This document shows positions 16,850-27,000 of a stretch of DNA of 64,000 bases, one piece after another. The notes beneath the pieces are model-generated. The model had not been told where the DNA came from and ran no database searches. It worked only from the letters and a program-made list of their open reading frames with translations. Position 1 is the first letter of the stretch. Each line of letters starts with the position of its first letter. Made by a program: the position numbers and the translations under genes. The stretch is from Wenzhouxiangella sp042310355 (GTDB lineage Bacteria; Pseudomonadota; Gammaproteobacteria; Xanthomonadales; Wenzhouxiangellaceae), in assembly GCF_042310355.1 (NCBI RefSeq), contig NZ_JBHJMR010000002.1, forward strand, positions 186,001-250,000, in the 5' to 3' direction.

Positions 16850-18703
16850 ATGAGAAACGTCTACAGTGCAACCGGGCTGGTGCTGCTCGCAATCCTTTTT
16901 CTGGCTCTGACCATCCTCAGTGGCGCGGCCCTGCGTGGAATGCGTATCGACCTGACCGAGCAAGGGCTCTATACGCTCAGCTCCGGAACCGTCAGTATTC
17001 TCGAAGACCTGGACGAGCCGGTCACCCTGGAGTTCTACTTCAGTGATGATGCCAGCGCTGACCTGCCGATGGTGCGCAACTTCGCCCGGCGCGTTCAGGA
17101 AATGCTCGACGAGATGGCTCAGCGCTCCAACGGCAAGCTGCAGGTGCGGCGGGTCGAACCCGAGCCCTTCAGCGAGGCCGAGGACCAAGCGGCCAGTTAC
17201 GGCCTGGAGGCCGTGCCGGTCGGCAACGGCGACGAGAGTCTCTACCTGGGTGTCGTCGGTACCAACACGATCGATGGTCTCGAAGTCCTGCCCTTCCTGT
17301 CGCCGTCGCGCGAGCAGTTCCTGGAGTATGAACTGGCCCGCATGGTCTCCCTGCTCAGCCGGCCGGACAAACCGCGGGCCGCGCTGTTGAGCGGCATCGA
17401 CATGGACGGTGGCATGGATATGCAGACCGGTCAGCAACGGGAGCCCTGGGCCATTCAGGAACAGATCAACGAGATGTTCGATGTGGCGTCGGTCGCGGCC
17501 GACGATGATTCTCTTCCGGAGGATGTCGACGTGCTGGTGCTGGTTCACCCGCAGGAGCTGTCCGACGCCCTGTTGGCCGATATCGAGGGATTCCTGGCCG
17601 ACGGCGGCCGACTGCTGGCTTTCGTCGATCCCCACGCCGAGAGCGCCACGCCGCCGAACCCGAACGATCCGATGGCGGCCATGAACATGGATCGCGCGTC
17701 CAACCTGGACGGCCTGTTCGAGGCCTGGGGCCTGGAGTTCAGCGAGCAGCGTTTCGTGGCCGATGCCGGGCTGGCGCTGCAGGTCAACGTCGGGCAGGGT
17801 CAGCGGCCGGTACGCCACGTCGGCATCCTGGGCGTGACGCGCGACAACCTTAACGACGACGATGTTGTCACCGGCGAGCTCGAAGCGGTCAATCTGGCCA
17901 GCGTCGGTAGCCTGGGGCTGGCCGAGGGCAGCTCCCTGGAGCTCGAGCCGCTGATGCGCTCGAGCCGCCAGGCCGGTCCCCTCGACGCGCAACGCCTGCA
18001 GATGCTTTCCGATCCGTCGGAACTGATCGATCAGATGGGTGCGACCGGGGAACAGTACACCCTGGCGGCCCGCCTCACCGGGGAGGTTCCGAGGGCATTC
18101 GAAAGCGACGAGTCGGCACAGGAGGGCGATCGCTATTCGCTCAACGCCATCGTGGTCGCCGACGTCGACATGCTCGCCGACCGCTACTGGGTGCAGCGGC
18201 AGCAGTTCTTCGGCACGACCATGCTCGAGCCCTTCGCCGACAACGGCGACTTCGTGATCAACGCCATCGACAATCTCATCGGTAACGCCGATCTGATCAG
18301 CGTGCGTTCCCGGGCGACCTCCAATCGGCCCTTCACGCTGGTCGAATCGCTGCGGCGCGAAGCCGAGGAGAACCTGCGTTCCACCGAACAGAGGCTCGAG
18401 GGAGAGCTGGCCGATGCCGAACAGCGCCTGACCGAGCTGCAGCAGGCTCGCGGTGATACCGATCTCGACATTCTCACCGATGAGCAGGAAGCCGAAATTG
18501 ATCGTTTCATGGACCAGCGCCTGGAGATCAGGCGTCAGCTGCGGCAAGTGCGGCGCGAGCTCGACGAAGAGATCGAAGCGCTTGGCACTCGCATCAAGGT
18601 GGCCAACATCGCTCTGATGCCCTTGCTGGTCACCTTGTTCGCACTGGCGATGGCCTGGCGCAAACGGCGCCAGGGCCGCAGCAACGACGAGGTGCCCTCA
18701 TGA
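16850..18703 (+). CDS. Gldg-family ABC transporter auxiliary protein
   Basis: A 617-residue protein with an N-terminal transmembrane helix (TGLVLLAILFLALTILSGAAL), the conserved LTEQGLYTLSSGTVSILEDLDEPVTLEFYFS of GldG-like proteins, a large extracytoplasmic region with a GATase-like fold (ALLSGIDMDGG..., VDVLVLVHPQELSDALLADIEGFLADGGRLLAFVDP), a coiled coil (EENLRSTEQRLEGELADAEQRLTELQQAR) and a C-terminal membrane helix (IALMPLLVTLFALAMAW). It is the auxiliary component of the exporter encoded upstream, and its stop overlaps the next start by 4 bases. Confidence 0.88.
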   Translation: MRNVYSATGLVLLAILFLALTILSGAALRGMRIDLTEQGLYTLSSGTVSILEDLDEPVTLEFYFSDDASADLPMVRNFARRVQEMLDEMAQRSNGKLQVRRVEPEPFSEAEDQAASYGLEAVPVGNGDESLYLGVVGTNTIDGLEVLPFLSPSREQFLEYELARMVSLLSRPDKPRAALLSGIDMDGGMDMQTGQQREPWAIQEQINEMFDVASVAADDDSLPEDVDVLVLVHPQELSDALLADIEGFLADGGRLLAFVDPHAESATPPNPNDPMAAMNMDRASNLDGLFEAWGLEFSEQRFVADAGLALQVNVGQGQRPVRHVGILGVTRDNLNDDDVVTGELEAVNLASVGSLGLAEGSSLELEPLMRSSRQAGPLDAQRLQMLSDPSELIDQMGATGEQYTLAARLTGEVPRAFESDESAQEGDRYSLNAIVVADVDMLADRYWVQRQQFFGTTMLEPFADNGDFVINAIDNLIGNADLISVRSRATSNRPFTLVESLRREAEENLRSTEQRLEGELADAEQRLTELQQARGDTDLDILTDEQEAEIDRFMDQRLEIRRQLRQVRRELDEEIEALGTRIKVANIALMPLLVTLFALAMAWRKRRQGRSNDEVPS

Positions 18704-19800
18704 GCAGGAATCTGCTGATTGTCCTGGGACTTTGCACGGTTGTCGCCGTTCTCCTGGCGCTCGGGTTGGTTGATCGGGCCGGTGAGTCCTCGCCGGAATC
18801 GGACGGCGAGCTCTTGCTGCCGGGGCTGGAGAATCAGGTCAACGAGATCGAAGCCCTGGAAATCGTCGGGCCCGACGGTGGCACGGTTGCCAGCCTGCAC
18901 CGCGATCGCGAACGTTGGCGCTTGCGCGAAAAGCACGATTACGAGGCCGATTTCGCGCGCATCCACGAATTGCTGCGCGACCTTTCCCAGGCGCACAGAC
19001 TGGAGGCAAAGACCGACAATCCCGAATGGTACGGGCGCCTCGGCGTTGACGCTGTCGAGTCCGACGGTGAGCGGGGTATGACGGTTCGCTTCCCGGAAGC
19101 CGAACTGCCCGGCGTGATCATCGGCAAGCCCGATCCGGCGGGAATCGGTCGTTACGTCCGCCTCGAGGGGGAATCCCGAGCCTGGCTCGTCGGACAGGAT
19201 ATCGATTTGCCGCGCGAGCGAATGGAGTGGCTCGAGCGAGCGATCATGGATATTCCACCATCCGATATCGCAGCGGTCACCATCCGTCACCCGGGCGGCG
19301 ACACGGTCGAGCTCCGGCCGGGTGACGAGGAAGGGGGCACCTGGGTAATGCTCGATCCGCCTGCCGGGCGGGAGGTCAAGCCCGCCTGGGCGCTTGGGCA
19401 GACCGCCAACGTCCTTGCGCGGCTGAACATGGAAGATGTTCGGCCCCATCAGTCTGCCGCCGTGCCATCCGATGCGGTGGAGGCGATTTTCACCACCCGC
19501 GACGGCCTGGTATTCAAGGCCACCACCTTCGAGGATGAAGGCGGCAAGTGGCTGCGATTCCGGGTTGCAGGTGCCGACGAATCTTCCGGCTCGGACGAGA
19601 CGCCCTCGGAATCGGCGCAGGGTGTCAGCGAAACTTCGGACCTGACCGATCGTGAGCTCGACGTCGTGGCAATCGACGGGCGGCTGTCGCCGTGGCAGTT
19701 TGCCGTTTCCGATGATCGTTTCGAGAGCCTGCGCGTCGGCACCGAGGACCTGCTGGAGGAGCCCGAGCAGGCCCCGGAGGCGACAGACAGCGGCGGCTGA
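18700..19800 (+). CDS. DUF4340 domain protein of the ABC exporter operon
   Basis: A 366-residue protein with one N-terminal helix (LLIVLGLCTVVAVLLALGLV) and repeated DUF4340-like beta modules (EIEALEIVGPDGGTVASLHRDRERWRL..., ARIHELLRDLSQAHRLEAKTDNPEWYGRLGV). DUF4340 genes are the usual last partner of gldG-like exporter operons. The C-terminus is acidic and low complexity (EEPEQAPEATDSGG). It ends 12 bases before the convergent oxyR gene. Confidence 0.85.
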   Translation: MSRNLLIVLGLCTVVAVLLALGLVDRAGESSPESDGELLLPGLENQVNEIEALEIVGPDGGTVASLHRDRERWRLREKHDYEADFARIHELLRDLSQAHRLEAKTDNPEWYGRLGVDAVESDGERGMTVRFPEAELPGVIIGKPDPAGIGRYVRLEGESRAWLVGQDIDLPRERMEWLERAIMDIPPSDIAAVTIRHPGGDTVELRPGDEEGGTWVMLDPPAGREVKPAWALGQTANVLARLNMEDVRPHQSAAVPSDAVEAIFTTRDGLVFKATTFEDEGGKWLRFRVAGADESSGSDETPSESAQGVSETSDLTDRELDVVAIDGRLSPWQFAVSDDRFESLRVGTEDLLEEPEQAPEATDSGG

Positions 19801-19807
19801 GCGCCGC
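19790..19807. terminator. Small hairpin between DUF4340 gene and oxyR
   Basis: A 6-bp GC stem (GCGGCG / CGCCGC) with a 6-base loop spans the DUF4340 stop codon, between two convergent genes. There is no T-run, so a termination role is only suggested. Confidence 0.35.
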
Positions 19808-19812
19808 CGGCG

Positions 19813-20730
19813 TTAAGACCCGGACTGGGGCGGGATCAACAGTTCCGGATCAATGTCCGCGAAGATTTCCGCCAGCTCTTCAAGAAAGTCACTCAGCGCC
19901 GACGACTTGCGCCAGATCATCGCAATGGTGCGTTTCGGGCCCGGGGCCTGGAAGGGGCGGGTGACCAGGTTGTCGGTATTGGCGTTCGGCGGCTTGATCG
20001 ACAGCGTGGGCATCAGCGTGATCCCGGCATTGGCCGCGACCATGTGACGCAGGGTCTCCATGCTGGTGGCGTGAAAATCGAGCTTCTCGTGGGCGCCGGT
20101 CAGTTGGCAGACTTCAAGGGCCTGGTCGCGCAGGCAGTGGCCGTCCTCGAGCAGCAGAAGCTCCTGGTCGGCCAGGTCCTTCATGGCGATCTCACTTCGC
20201 GCGGCCAGCGGATGGCGCTCCGGCAGTGCCAGCACGAATGGTTCCTCGAACAAGGTTCGGCTGGTCAGCCAGTCCTCGTTCAGGGGCAGGGCCAGCAAGC
20301 CCGCATCCAGTTTTCCCTCGGCCAGCATGCGAATGACATCCTCGGTCTTTTCCTCATACAGTCGCAGCGTCAGGCGGGGAAAGGCCTGGCGAATGCCGGG
20401 GATGACGTGCGGCAGGAAGTAGGGCGCGAGAGTCGGAAAGATGCCGATCCGGACCGTGCCGCTGTGGGGGTCGCGTGAGCGTCGAGCAATGGCCCTGATG
20501 GCGTCCATCTCACCCAGCAGGGTGCGTGCGCGACCGACGATTTCTTCACCCACCGGCGTCAGCATCACCTGGCGCGGGTGGCGTTCGACGAGCTGCACTT
20601 CCAGTTCGTCTTCGAGTTTTCTGATCTGGGTGCTCAAGGTCGGTTGGCTGACGTGGCAGCGTTCCGCGGCACGAGAGAAATGGCGGACGTCGGCCAGAGC
20701 AATCAGGTACTGAAGGGCTCGAAGATTCAT
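19813..20730 (-). CDS. oxyR: Peroxide-sensing LysR-type regulator OxyR
   Basis: A 305-residue LysR-family regulator. The N-terminal winged helix is MNLRALQYLIALADVRHFSRAAERCHVSQPTLSTQIRKLE. The redox loop LLEDGHCLRDQALEVCQL places cysteines at 199 and 208, the exact positions of the disulphide pair of E. coli OxyR, followed by the matching ATSMETLRHMVAANAGITLMP. It should sense hydrogen peroxide and activate antioxidant genes. No intact catalase or alkyl hydroperoxide reductase gene is next to it, but remnants of ahpC and ahpD lie on the other side of the giant repeat gene at 27952-28188. Confidence 0.95.
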   Translation of the reverse strand: MNLRALQYLIALADVRHFSRAAERCHVSQPTLSTQIRKLEDELEVQLVERHPRQVMLTPVGEEIVGRARTLLGEMDAIRAIARRSRDPHSGTVRIGIFPTLAPYFLPHVIPGIRQAFPRLTLRLYEEKTEDVIRMLAEGKLDAGLLALPLNEDWLTSRTLFEEPFVLALPERHPLAARSEIAMKDLADQELLLLEDGHCLRDQALEVCQLTGAHEKLDFHATSMETLRHMVAANAGITLMPTLSIKPPNANTDNLVTRPFQAPGPKRTIAMIWRKSSALSDFLEELAEIFADIDPELLIPPQSGS

Positions 20731-21046
20731 GGCGAAGCCGTATGCCGGTCAAGCCGATCATTGTCATTGGCGCCGGCAAGCCTGTCAATCTGGCGAACAC
20801 CTCCCCTTATGGGCGGGGATTGACGAAATTGGTCACAGTGAGACTGGCTTTTTGCATTGGATCCGGTCTAAACTTCCGCGGCATTTACTTGCGCTGCGTC
20901 AGGTTTTGCCTGATTTTTCTGCCCGCCGTATCGGGAGAGTCCGATTCCTCGGTTGAACGCTGGCACGATCGGTGCATTGTTTCAGGGCGGTGCCGGATCC
21001 GCGGCTGCGGGCAGTGCCACCGCTGTCAATCAAAAAGGGGATATCA
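20731..21046. other. Intergenic region between oxyR and the DUF11 giant gene
   Basis: About 316 bases between divergent genes. It holds a small imperfect TCCCC/GGGGA hairpin near 20803-20820 and an AAGGGG ribosome site at 21035-21040 for the GTG at 21047. I see no riboswitch consensus and no firm promoter; TTGAAC at 20953 could be a -35 box but its -10 partner is poor. Confidence 0.4.
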
Positions 21047-24000
21047 GTGCGAAATTCTGTCTTGCTCGCAGCGATCAGGCTGCTGGCGATGTCGGTGGGC
21101 ATGCTGTCATCGAGCATCGTCCTGGCCGGGCTCACAGTCGAGCCCATAACCTGGGATGTGGTGGGGCTCGATCACAACCGGCCGCTGACCAGCGGCCCGG
21201 AACTCTTTCCCGTGGGCGCACGCGTCTGTTCGGATGTGGCGATTTCCAATGCCGAAGTGGAGCTGATCTGGGAAGAGCCCAATGCCTATGTGGATACTCG
21301 TCCCGGATCCCTCGCGGTTCTGCAGACGGGCCCGCTGGCGGTGGACGAGTGTTTCGATGCCTATTTCGAGATCCAGCTGATCCGAGACGCGGCGGCTTTC
21401 GGAGAGAGCCGTCGATACCGGATCGAGGCCACGGATGACGACACGGGCCTGGTCTATTCGAGCCCGACGCCACGTGCCATCCTTATCGAGCAGCTGGTCT
21501 CGCAGAATCGCAACACCACGACGCTCATCCGCTGGGGGCAGCAGGAAGATGAATCCGACTGGCAGACACTGGGAGCCGGCGGGGGGCTGAACTTTGCGAT
21601 TGGTGAGACCTACTTCATCGAGCTGACGACGGAAACGGCAACTGCCTACGAACAGCTCGAGTCGTTCCTGACGCTTTCGAACACGATTTTCCAGGTCAAG
21701 TCGGTTGAGACGACCTATGGTGTCAAGACCGCGCCCGATTCGCGCGTGCCGGTCCCGAATCCGCGCCTTTATGCGGACGGTTGCCTGTGGGAGCCGGATG
21801 TTGATAGCCCCAACTACAACTCTTGCCTGGCCGACGGCAAGGCCGGTGGTACCGTCGTTACGCGCTACGAAATCGACATCATCAGCGGTGGCGGTTCATC
21901 GGTTGGTCTGCTGGCCTTGATCTACGACCGCTCGGGCAGCAGCTTTCACTACAACACCGATTTCTCGCAGTCGCCCGGCGATCTCGTCGTTCTGGATCCG
22001 ACCGATGCGGATTTCTCGAAACGTTTCATTCCCGACACGATCGGCGCAGACGGTGTCTCGACCCTGCGCTTGACTATCACCAACCCCAATCCACTGGCCG
22101 TTTCGGGATACGAGTTCACGGACAGTCTGCCCGGCAACATGGTCGTGGCCTCACCGGCCAATCTGACCAACGGATGCGGCGGCACGGCGACCGCGGCGGC
22201 CGGTTCTGGCACTGTCGAGCTGAGCGGCGGCACGCTCGCCGCCAACGCCAGTTGCTCGATACTGGTCGATGTCACCGTGCCTTTTGTTGCGGGCGCGACT
22301 TACCCGGTCGTATTGAGCAACTCGGTCGACCTGTTCATTGGCGGTTCCGGCGACCCTTCTGCCACGGCTGATGCTGACCTGACGGTGACCGAAGAACCGC
22401 CTCCGCCGCTGGAGTGCCAGACCCTTGTCGCAGGATCCGCGGTGGCCGGCTGGACTTCGTTCGACAACGCGGCGACACCGATTCCGACATTCGAGGTCGT
22501 GCCGGGCATTGCGTCTGCCTCCGGTGGTGGCGGCCTGGCTTTTGCGCTCGACAATACTTCCGTGGAATGGCAAGGATCTGTTACCCAGACGGGTCGCGAC
22601 CTGACCGCGGCGCGAGCCGCCGATGCCTATTACGAGTTTGTGGTCGACACAACGGGCCTGGTTTCGATGGACTTCAGCCTGGAAGCCTTTCGGCGAAACG
22701 GCAATGCTCCCGAGTCCATCACGCTTGATTACGGCCCCGTCGGCAGCCTGGCCGAATCGATTACGTTCTCACCGGTACCGACCCAGAACAGTCGCCCGGG
22801 CGTGCCGAACTTCATCGCGACCGGTCTGGCCAACCTCAATGCTTCCGGCGACACCGTTTTTCGGGTCTATGCGTATGGCGCAAGCAACAGCAATCAGCCG
22901 ATCAGCCTGCTCGATGTCAGCATCGACGGCGAAGGGGATATCTGTGGCCCGGCCGATCCCGGGACCGAGCCCGATCCCCCCGAACTGAGCAAGGCGTTCT
23001 CCGCCAATCCCGTGCGGGCCGGGGAGTCGGTCACATTGAGTTTTACAGTGAGCAATCCGAACGCCGCCGACGCGCTTTCCGGCGTGACCTTCCGTGACGA
23101 ATTACCCGCCGGCATGACTGCGACGGGCGGTTTCGTCAACGGATGCGGGGGCAGTTGGGGTAACGAATCCGGAGATCCCGGGATTCTGCTACTCGAAAAC
23201 GTCGACCTGGCGGCCGGCGCAAGCTGTGTCGTTTCGGTCGACGTGTCCTCGACCCAGACGGGTACGAGCACGAACGTCAGCGACCCCGTCGACGCCGTCG
23301 AGACATTTCCTGGCAACAGCGCCTTGGCCGAACTCGAAGTGCTTCCGCCGCCCCAGGCGCCGTCGCTGGCCAAGACTTTCGATGGCAATCCGCTGCTCGA
23401 TCCTGCCGGCTTCTCCACGCTGACGTTCTCGATTACGAACAATGATCCGGCGCTCGACATTGCCAGCGTGGCGTTCACCGACCCGCTGCCTGTGGGTATG
23501 GAGCCCGCCGACAGTCCCCTGGTCTTCACTGACAACGGCCAGTGCGGGGCGTCGCCCACGCTTACCTATGATTCGGGGGCAAACACACTGTCGTTCAGCA
23601 ACGGCGAGATTCTCGCCGGGCAGGTCTGCGAGATCTCGATCGACATCGTTACACCCGGTCTGGTGGCGGGTGATCTGCCCGCCATCTTCGACAATCAGAC
23701 CTCAACCGTCAGCCATGTATTCGAAGGCGTCCTTTACGAAGGCAATGACGCTGAAGCGACGCTGCTGGTCGATGAACCGATTCCCGACGTTGCGATGCGC
23801 AAGGAAGTTGGATTCGGCTCCACTGTCGACGGTGCCTGGTCCGATTACCTGGCGGTCGAGGTGGGCGACAGCGTCTACTACAAGCTGACTGTTGAAAACA
23901 TCGGCGAAACCGAGCTGACTGGTCTGAGTGTCAGTGATCCGAATGTCGACACGACCGCCTGCACCTGGACCGATCCCCTGCCGACGGCCGAGTTCGCGGA

Positions 24001-27000
24001 CCCCGAGGCTCACATCGACGTCTGCATTATCGGTCCGGTAAGCATCAGCAGCAGCGGCGTATTTCCCAATACTGCGACGGCCGACGCCAACGGCAACGGT
24101 ACGGCCGTTAGTGATGTCGACGATGCGATGGTTGCCACCGCGGCCATGAGTTTCGACAAGCAGGCCGATCGCAGCGTGTTTGACGCTGCCGGAGAGGTCA
24201 TCAGCTACAGTTTTGTGGTCACGAATACCGGTAGCGCCGTTCTCTCCGGACCGGTGGCGATCAACGATCCGCTCATTACCGACGCGCTTTGCCCCGACCT
24301 CAACACAGTGGGCAACAACAACAATTTCTTCGATCCCGGTGAAACGCTGAACTGCAGCGGCACCTATACGACGAGTCCGACCGACGTCAACAACGGGCAG
24401 GTGGTGAATACCGCCTTCGCCAGCACCCCCGAGATCGACTCGCCCGATGATAGTGCTACCGTTGAGTTGGCAGCTCCGGCACTGGTCGTTGCCAAGACAC
24501 TCGACAGCGCCGCTACCCCGATCGAGGAGGGCAGCGTGCTGACCTACTCGGTGACGGCCACCAACACCGGCAACATCACGCTCAACAACGTGGTCGTCTC
24601 CGACCCGCTGCTGGACACGAGTCCTGCGACCTGCGCCACGGTTGCGCCAGGTGCAGACTGCGTGCTCACCGGCACCTACACGGTCACCCAGTCCGATGTC
24701 GATGCCGGCCAGGTAACCAACACCGGCACCGGCGACAGCGACGAGACGCCGCCCGGTGACGACATGGTGGTCACGCCCATCGACCAGAACCCCGGTATCG
24801 GTCTGTCCAAGGTCATCGACTCCGGTGACCCGTACTCGGCGGACGGCGACACGATCACCTACACGATTACAGCCACCAACAACGGCAACGTCACGCTGAG
24901 TTCAGTTTCGATCAGCGATCCGGATGCCGTCATCGGAACGTGCACGCCAGCTCAGCCGACTAGCTTGGCACCGGGAGAGACACTGGCGTGCGCCGCGACT
25001 TACTCGGTCACGCAGGCCGATGTGGACAACGGCAGCTTTACCAACACCGCGACGGTCGAAGGAAGTGATCCCGACAGCAACCCGGTCAGCGCTAGCGACC
25101 AGGCGACAGCCAGTGCCGCCGATGCGCCGGCACTGAGCGTGGTCAAGATGCTGACAGGCAACGCCGATGAAGACGGCAGCGGCAGTGTGACGATCGGCGA
25201 TACGCTGAGCTACACGGTGACAGCCACTAACGATGGCAACATCACGCTCACCAACGTGGTGGTGTCGGATCCGATGCTGTCGCCGGACCAGGAGACCTGC
25301 GTCACGCTGGCACCAGGCGCCGACTGCGTGCTGTCGGGCACCTACACGGTGACCCAGTCCGATGTCGATGCTGGCCAGGTAACCAATACTGGTGCTGGCG
25401 ACAGCGACGAGACGCCACCGGAGGACGACACGGTGGTGACGCCGGTTGATCAGACTCCCGGGCTCGATCTGCTCAAGGAAGCCTTGCTTGACGATATCGA
25501 CGGTAACGGCTTTGCTGACGTCGGTGAAGTCATCGATTACACATTGACGGCCACCAACACCGGCAATGTGACCCTGACGGACGTGGTGGTCATCGACGAC
25601 CTGCTTGATGCCACCCCGGCCGGGTTGGACTGTTTGCCCGCGCAGCCGGCAACGCTGCTTCCCGGCGAAGAGCTGGTGTGCACCGGCAGCTACGAGGTCA
25701 CGCAGGCCGATGTGGACGCCGGCGACGACATCGTCAACGAAGCGGCGAGCAGCGCCCCGGATCCGACGGACCCGAACGCACCCGACCTGGTCGCGGAAGA
25801 TACGACGACGACACCGATCGATCCGGCCGATGCCTTGATCGACCTGGTCAAGACCATCAGCGGCGGCGATCCTTACGCCTCGGTGGGCGACACCATCAGC
25901 TACGAGCTGACGGCGACCAACAACGGCAACGTCACCCTCACTGCCGTCTCGATCAGCGATCCCGATGCCACGATTGACAGCTGCACGCCAGCCCAACCGA
26001 CGAGTCTGGCCCCGGGAGAGACGCTGGTGTGTGCCGCGACTTATGCGGTGGACCAGAACGACATCGACGCCGGCAGTTTCACCAACACCGCAACGGTCGA
26101 CGCGACTGACCCGGACAGCAACGCGGTTAGTGCCAGCGACTCGGCCACGGCTAATGCCTCGGGCACACCGGCGCTGAGCGTCGTCAAGACCCTCGACAAC
26201 GCGCCGACCCCGATCGAGGAGGGCAGTGTGCTGACTTACTCGGTCACGGCAACCAATACCGGCAACATCACGCTCAACAACGTGGTGGTGTCGGATCCGA
26301 TGCTCTCACCGGACCAGGAGACCTGCGTCACGCTGGCACCAGGTGCCGACTGCGTTCTGTCGGGCACCTATACGGTGACCCAGTCCGATGTCGATGCCGG
26401 CCAAGTGACCAATACCGGCACGGGCGACAGCGACGAAACGCCACCCGGTGACGACACGGTGGTCACTCCGATCGACCAGAACCCCGGTATCGGTTTGTCC
26501 AAGGTGATCGACTCCGGTGACCCGTACTCGGCGGACGGCGACACGATCACCTACACGATCACGGCCACCAACAGCGGTAACGTTACGCTGACTGCCGTCT
26601 CGATCAGCGACCCCGATGCCACGATTGGCAGCTGCACGCCGGCCCAGCCGACCAGCCTGGCACCGGGCGCGACGCTGTCGTGTGCCGCGACTTACTCGGT
26701 CACGCAGGCCGATGTGGACAACGGCAGCTTTACCAACACCGCGACGGTCGAAGGAAGTGATCCCGACAGCAACCCGGTCAGCGCTAGCGACCAGGCGACA
26801 GCCAGTGCCGCCGATGCGCCGGCACTGAGCGTCGTCAAGACGCTGACAAGCAACGCCGATGAAGACGGCAGCGGAAGTGTGACGATCGGCGATACGCTGA
26901 GCTACACGGTGACAGCCACCAACGATGGCAACGTCACGCTCAACAACGTGTTGGTGTCGGATCCGATGCTCTCACCGGACCAGGAAACCTGCGCCACGCT

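Noticed and set aside
16037..18547. 836-codon antisense frame over the ABC exporter operon
   Set aside because: It is a GC-driven shadow of well-supported genes on the plus strand; its composition is His/Gln/Arg-rich and matches no domain.
20731..21046. Cyclic di-GMP riboswitch before the giant surface protein gene
   Set aside because: The region was read for the GEMM consensus (GNRA tetraloop helix and conserved A-rich joints) and none was found.
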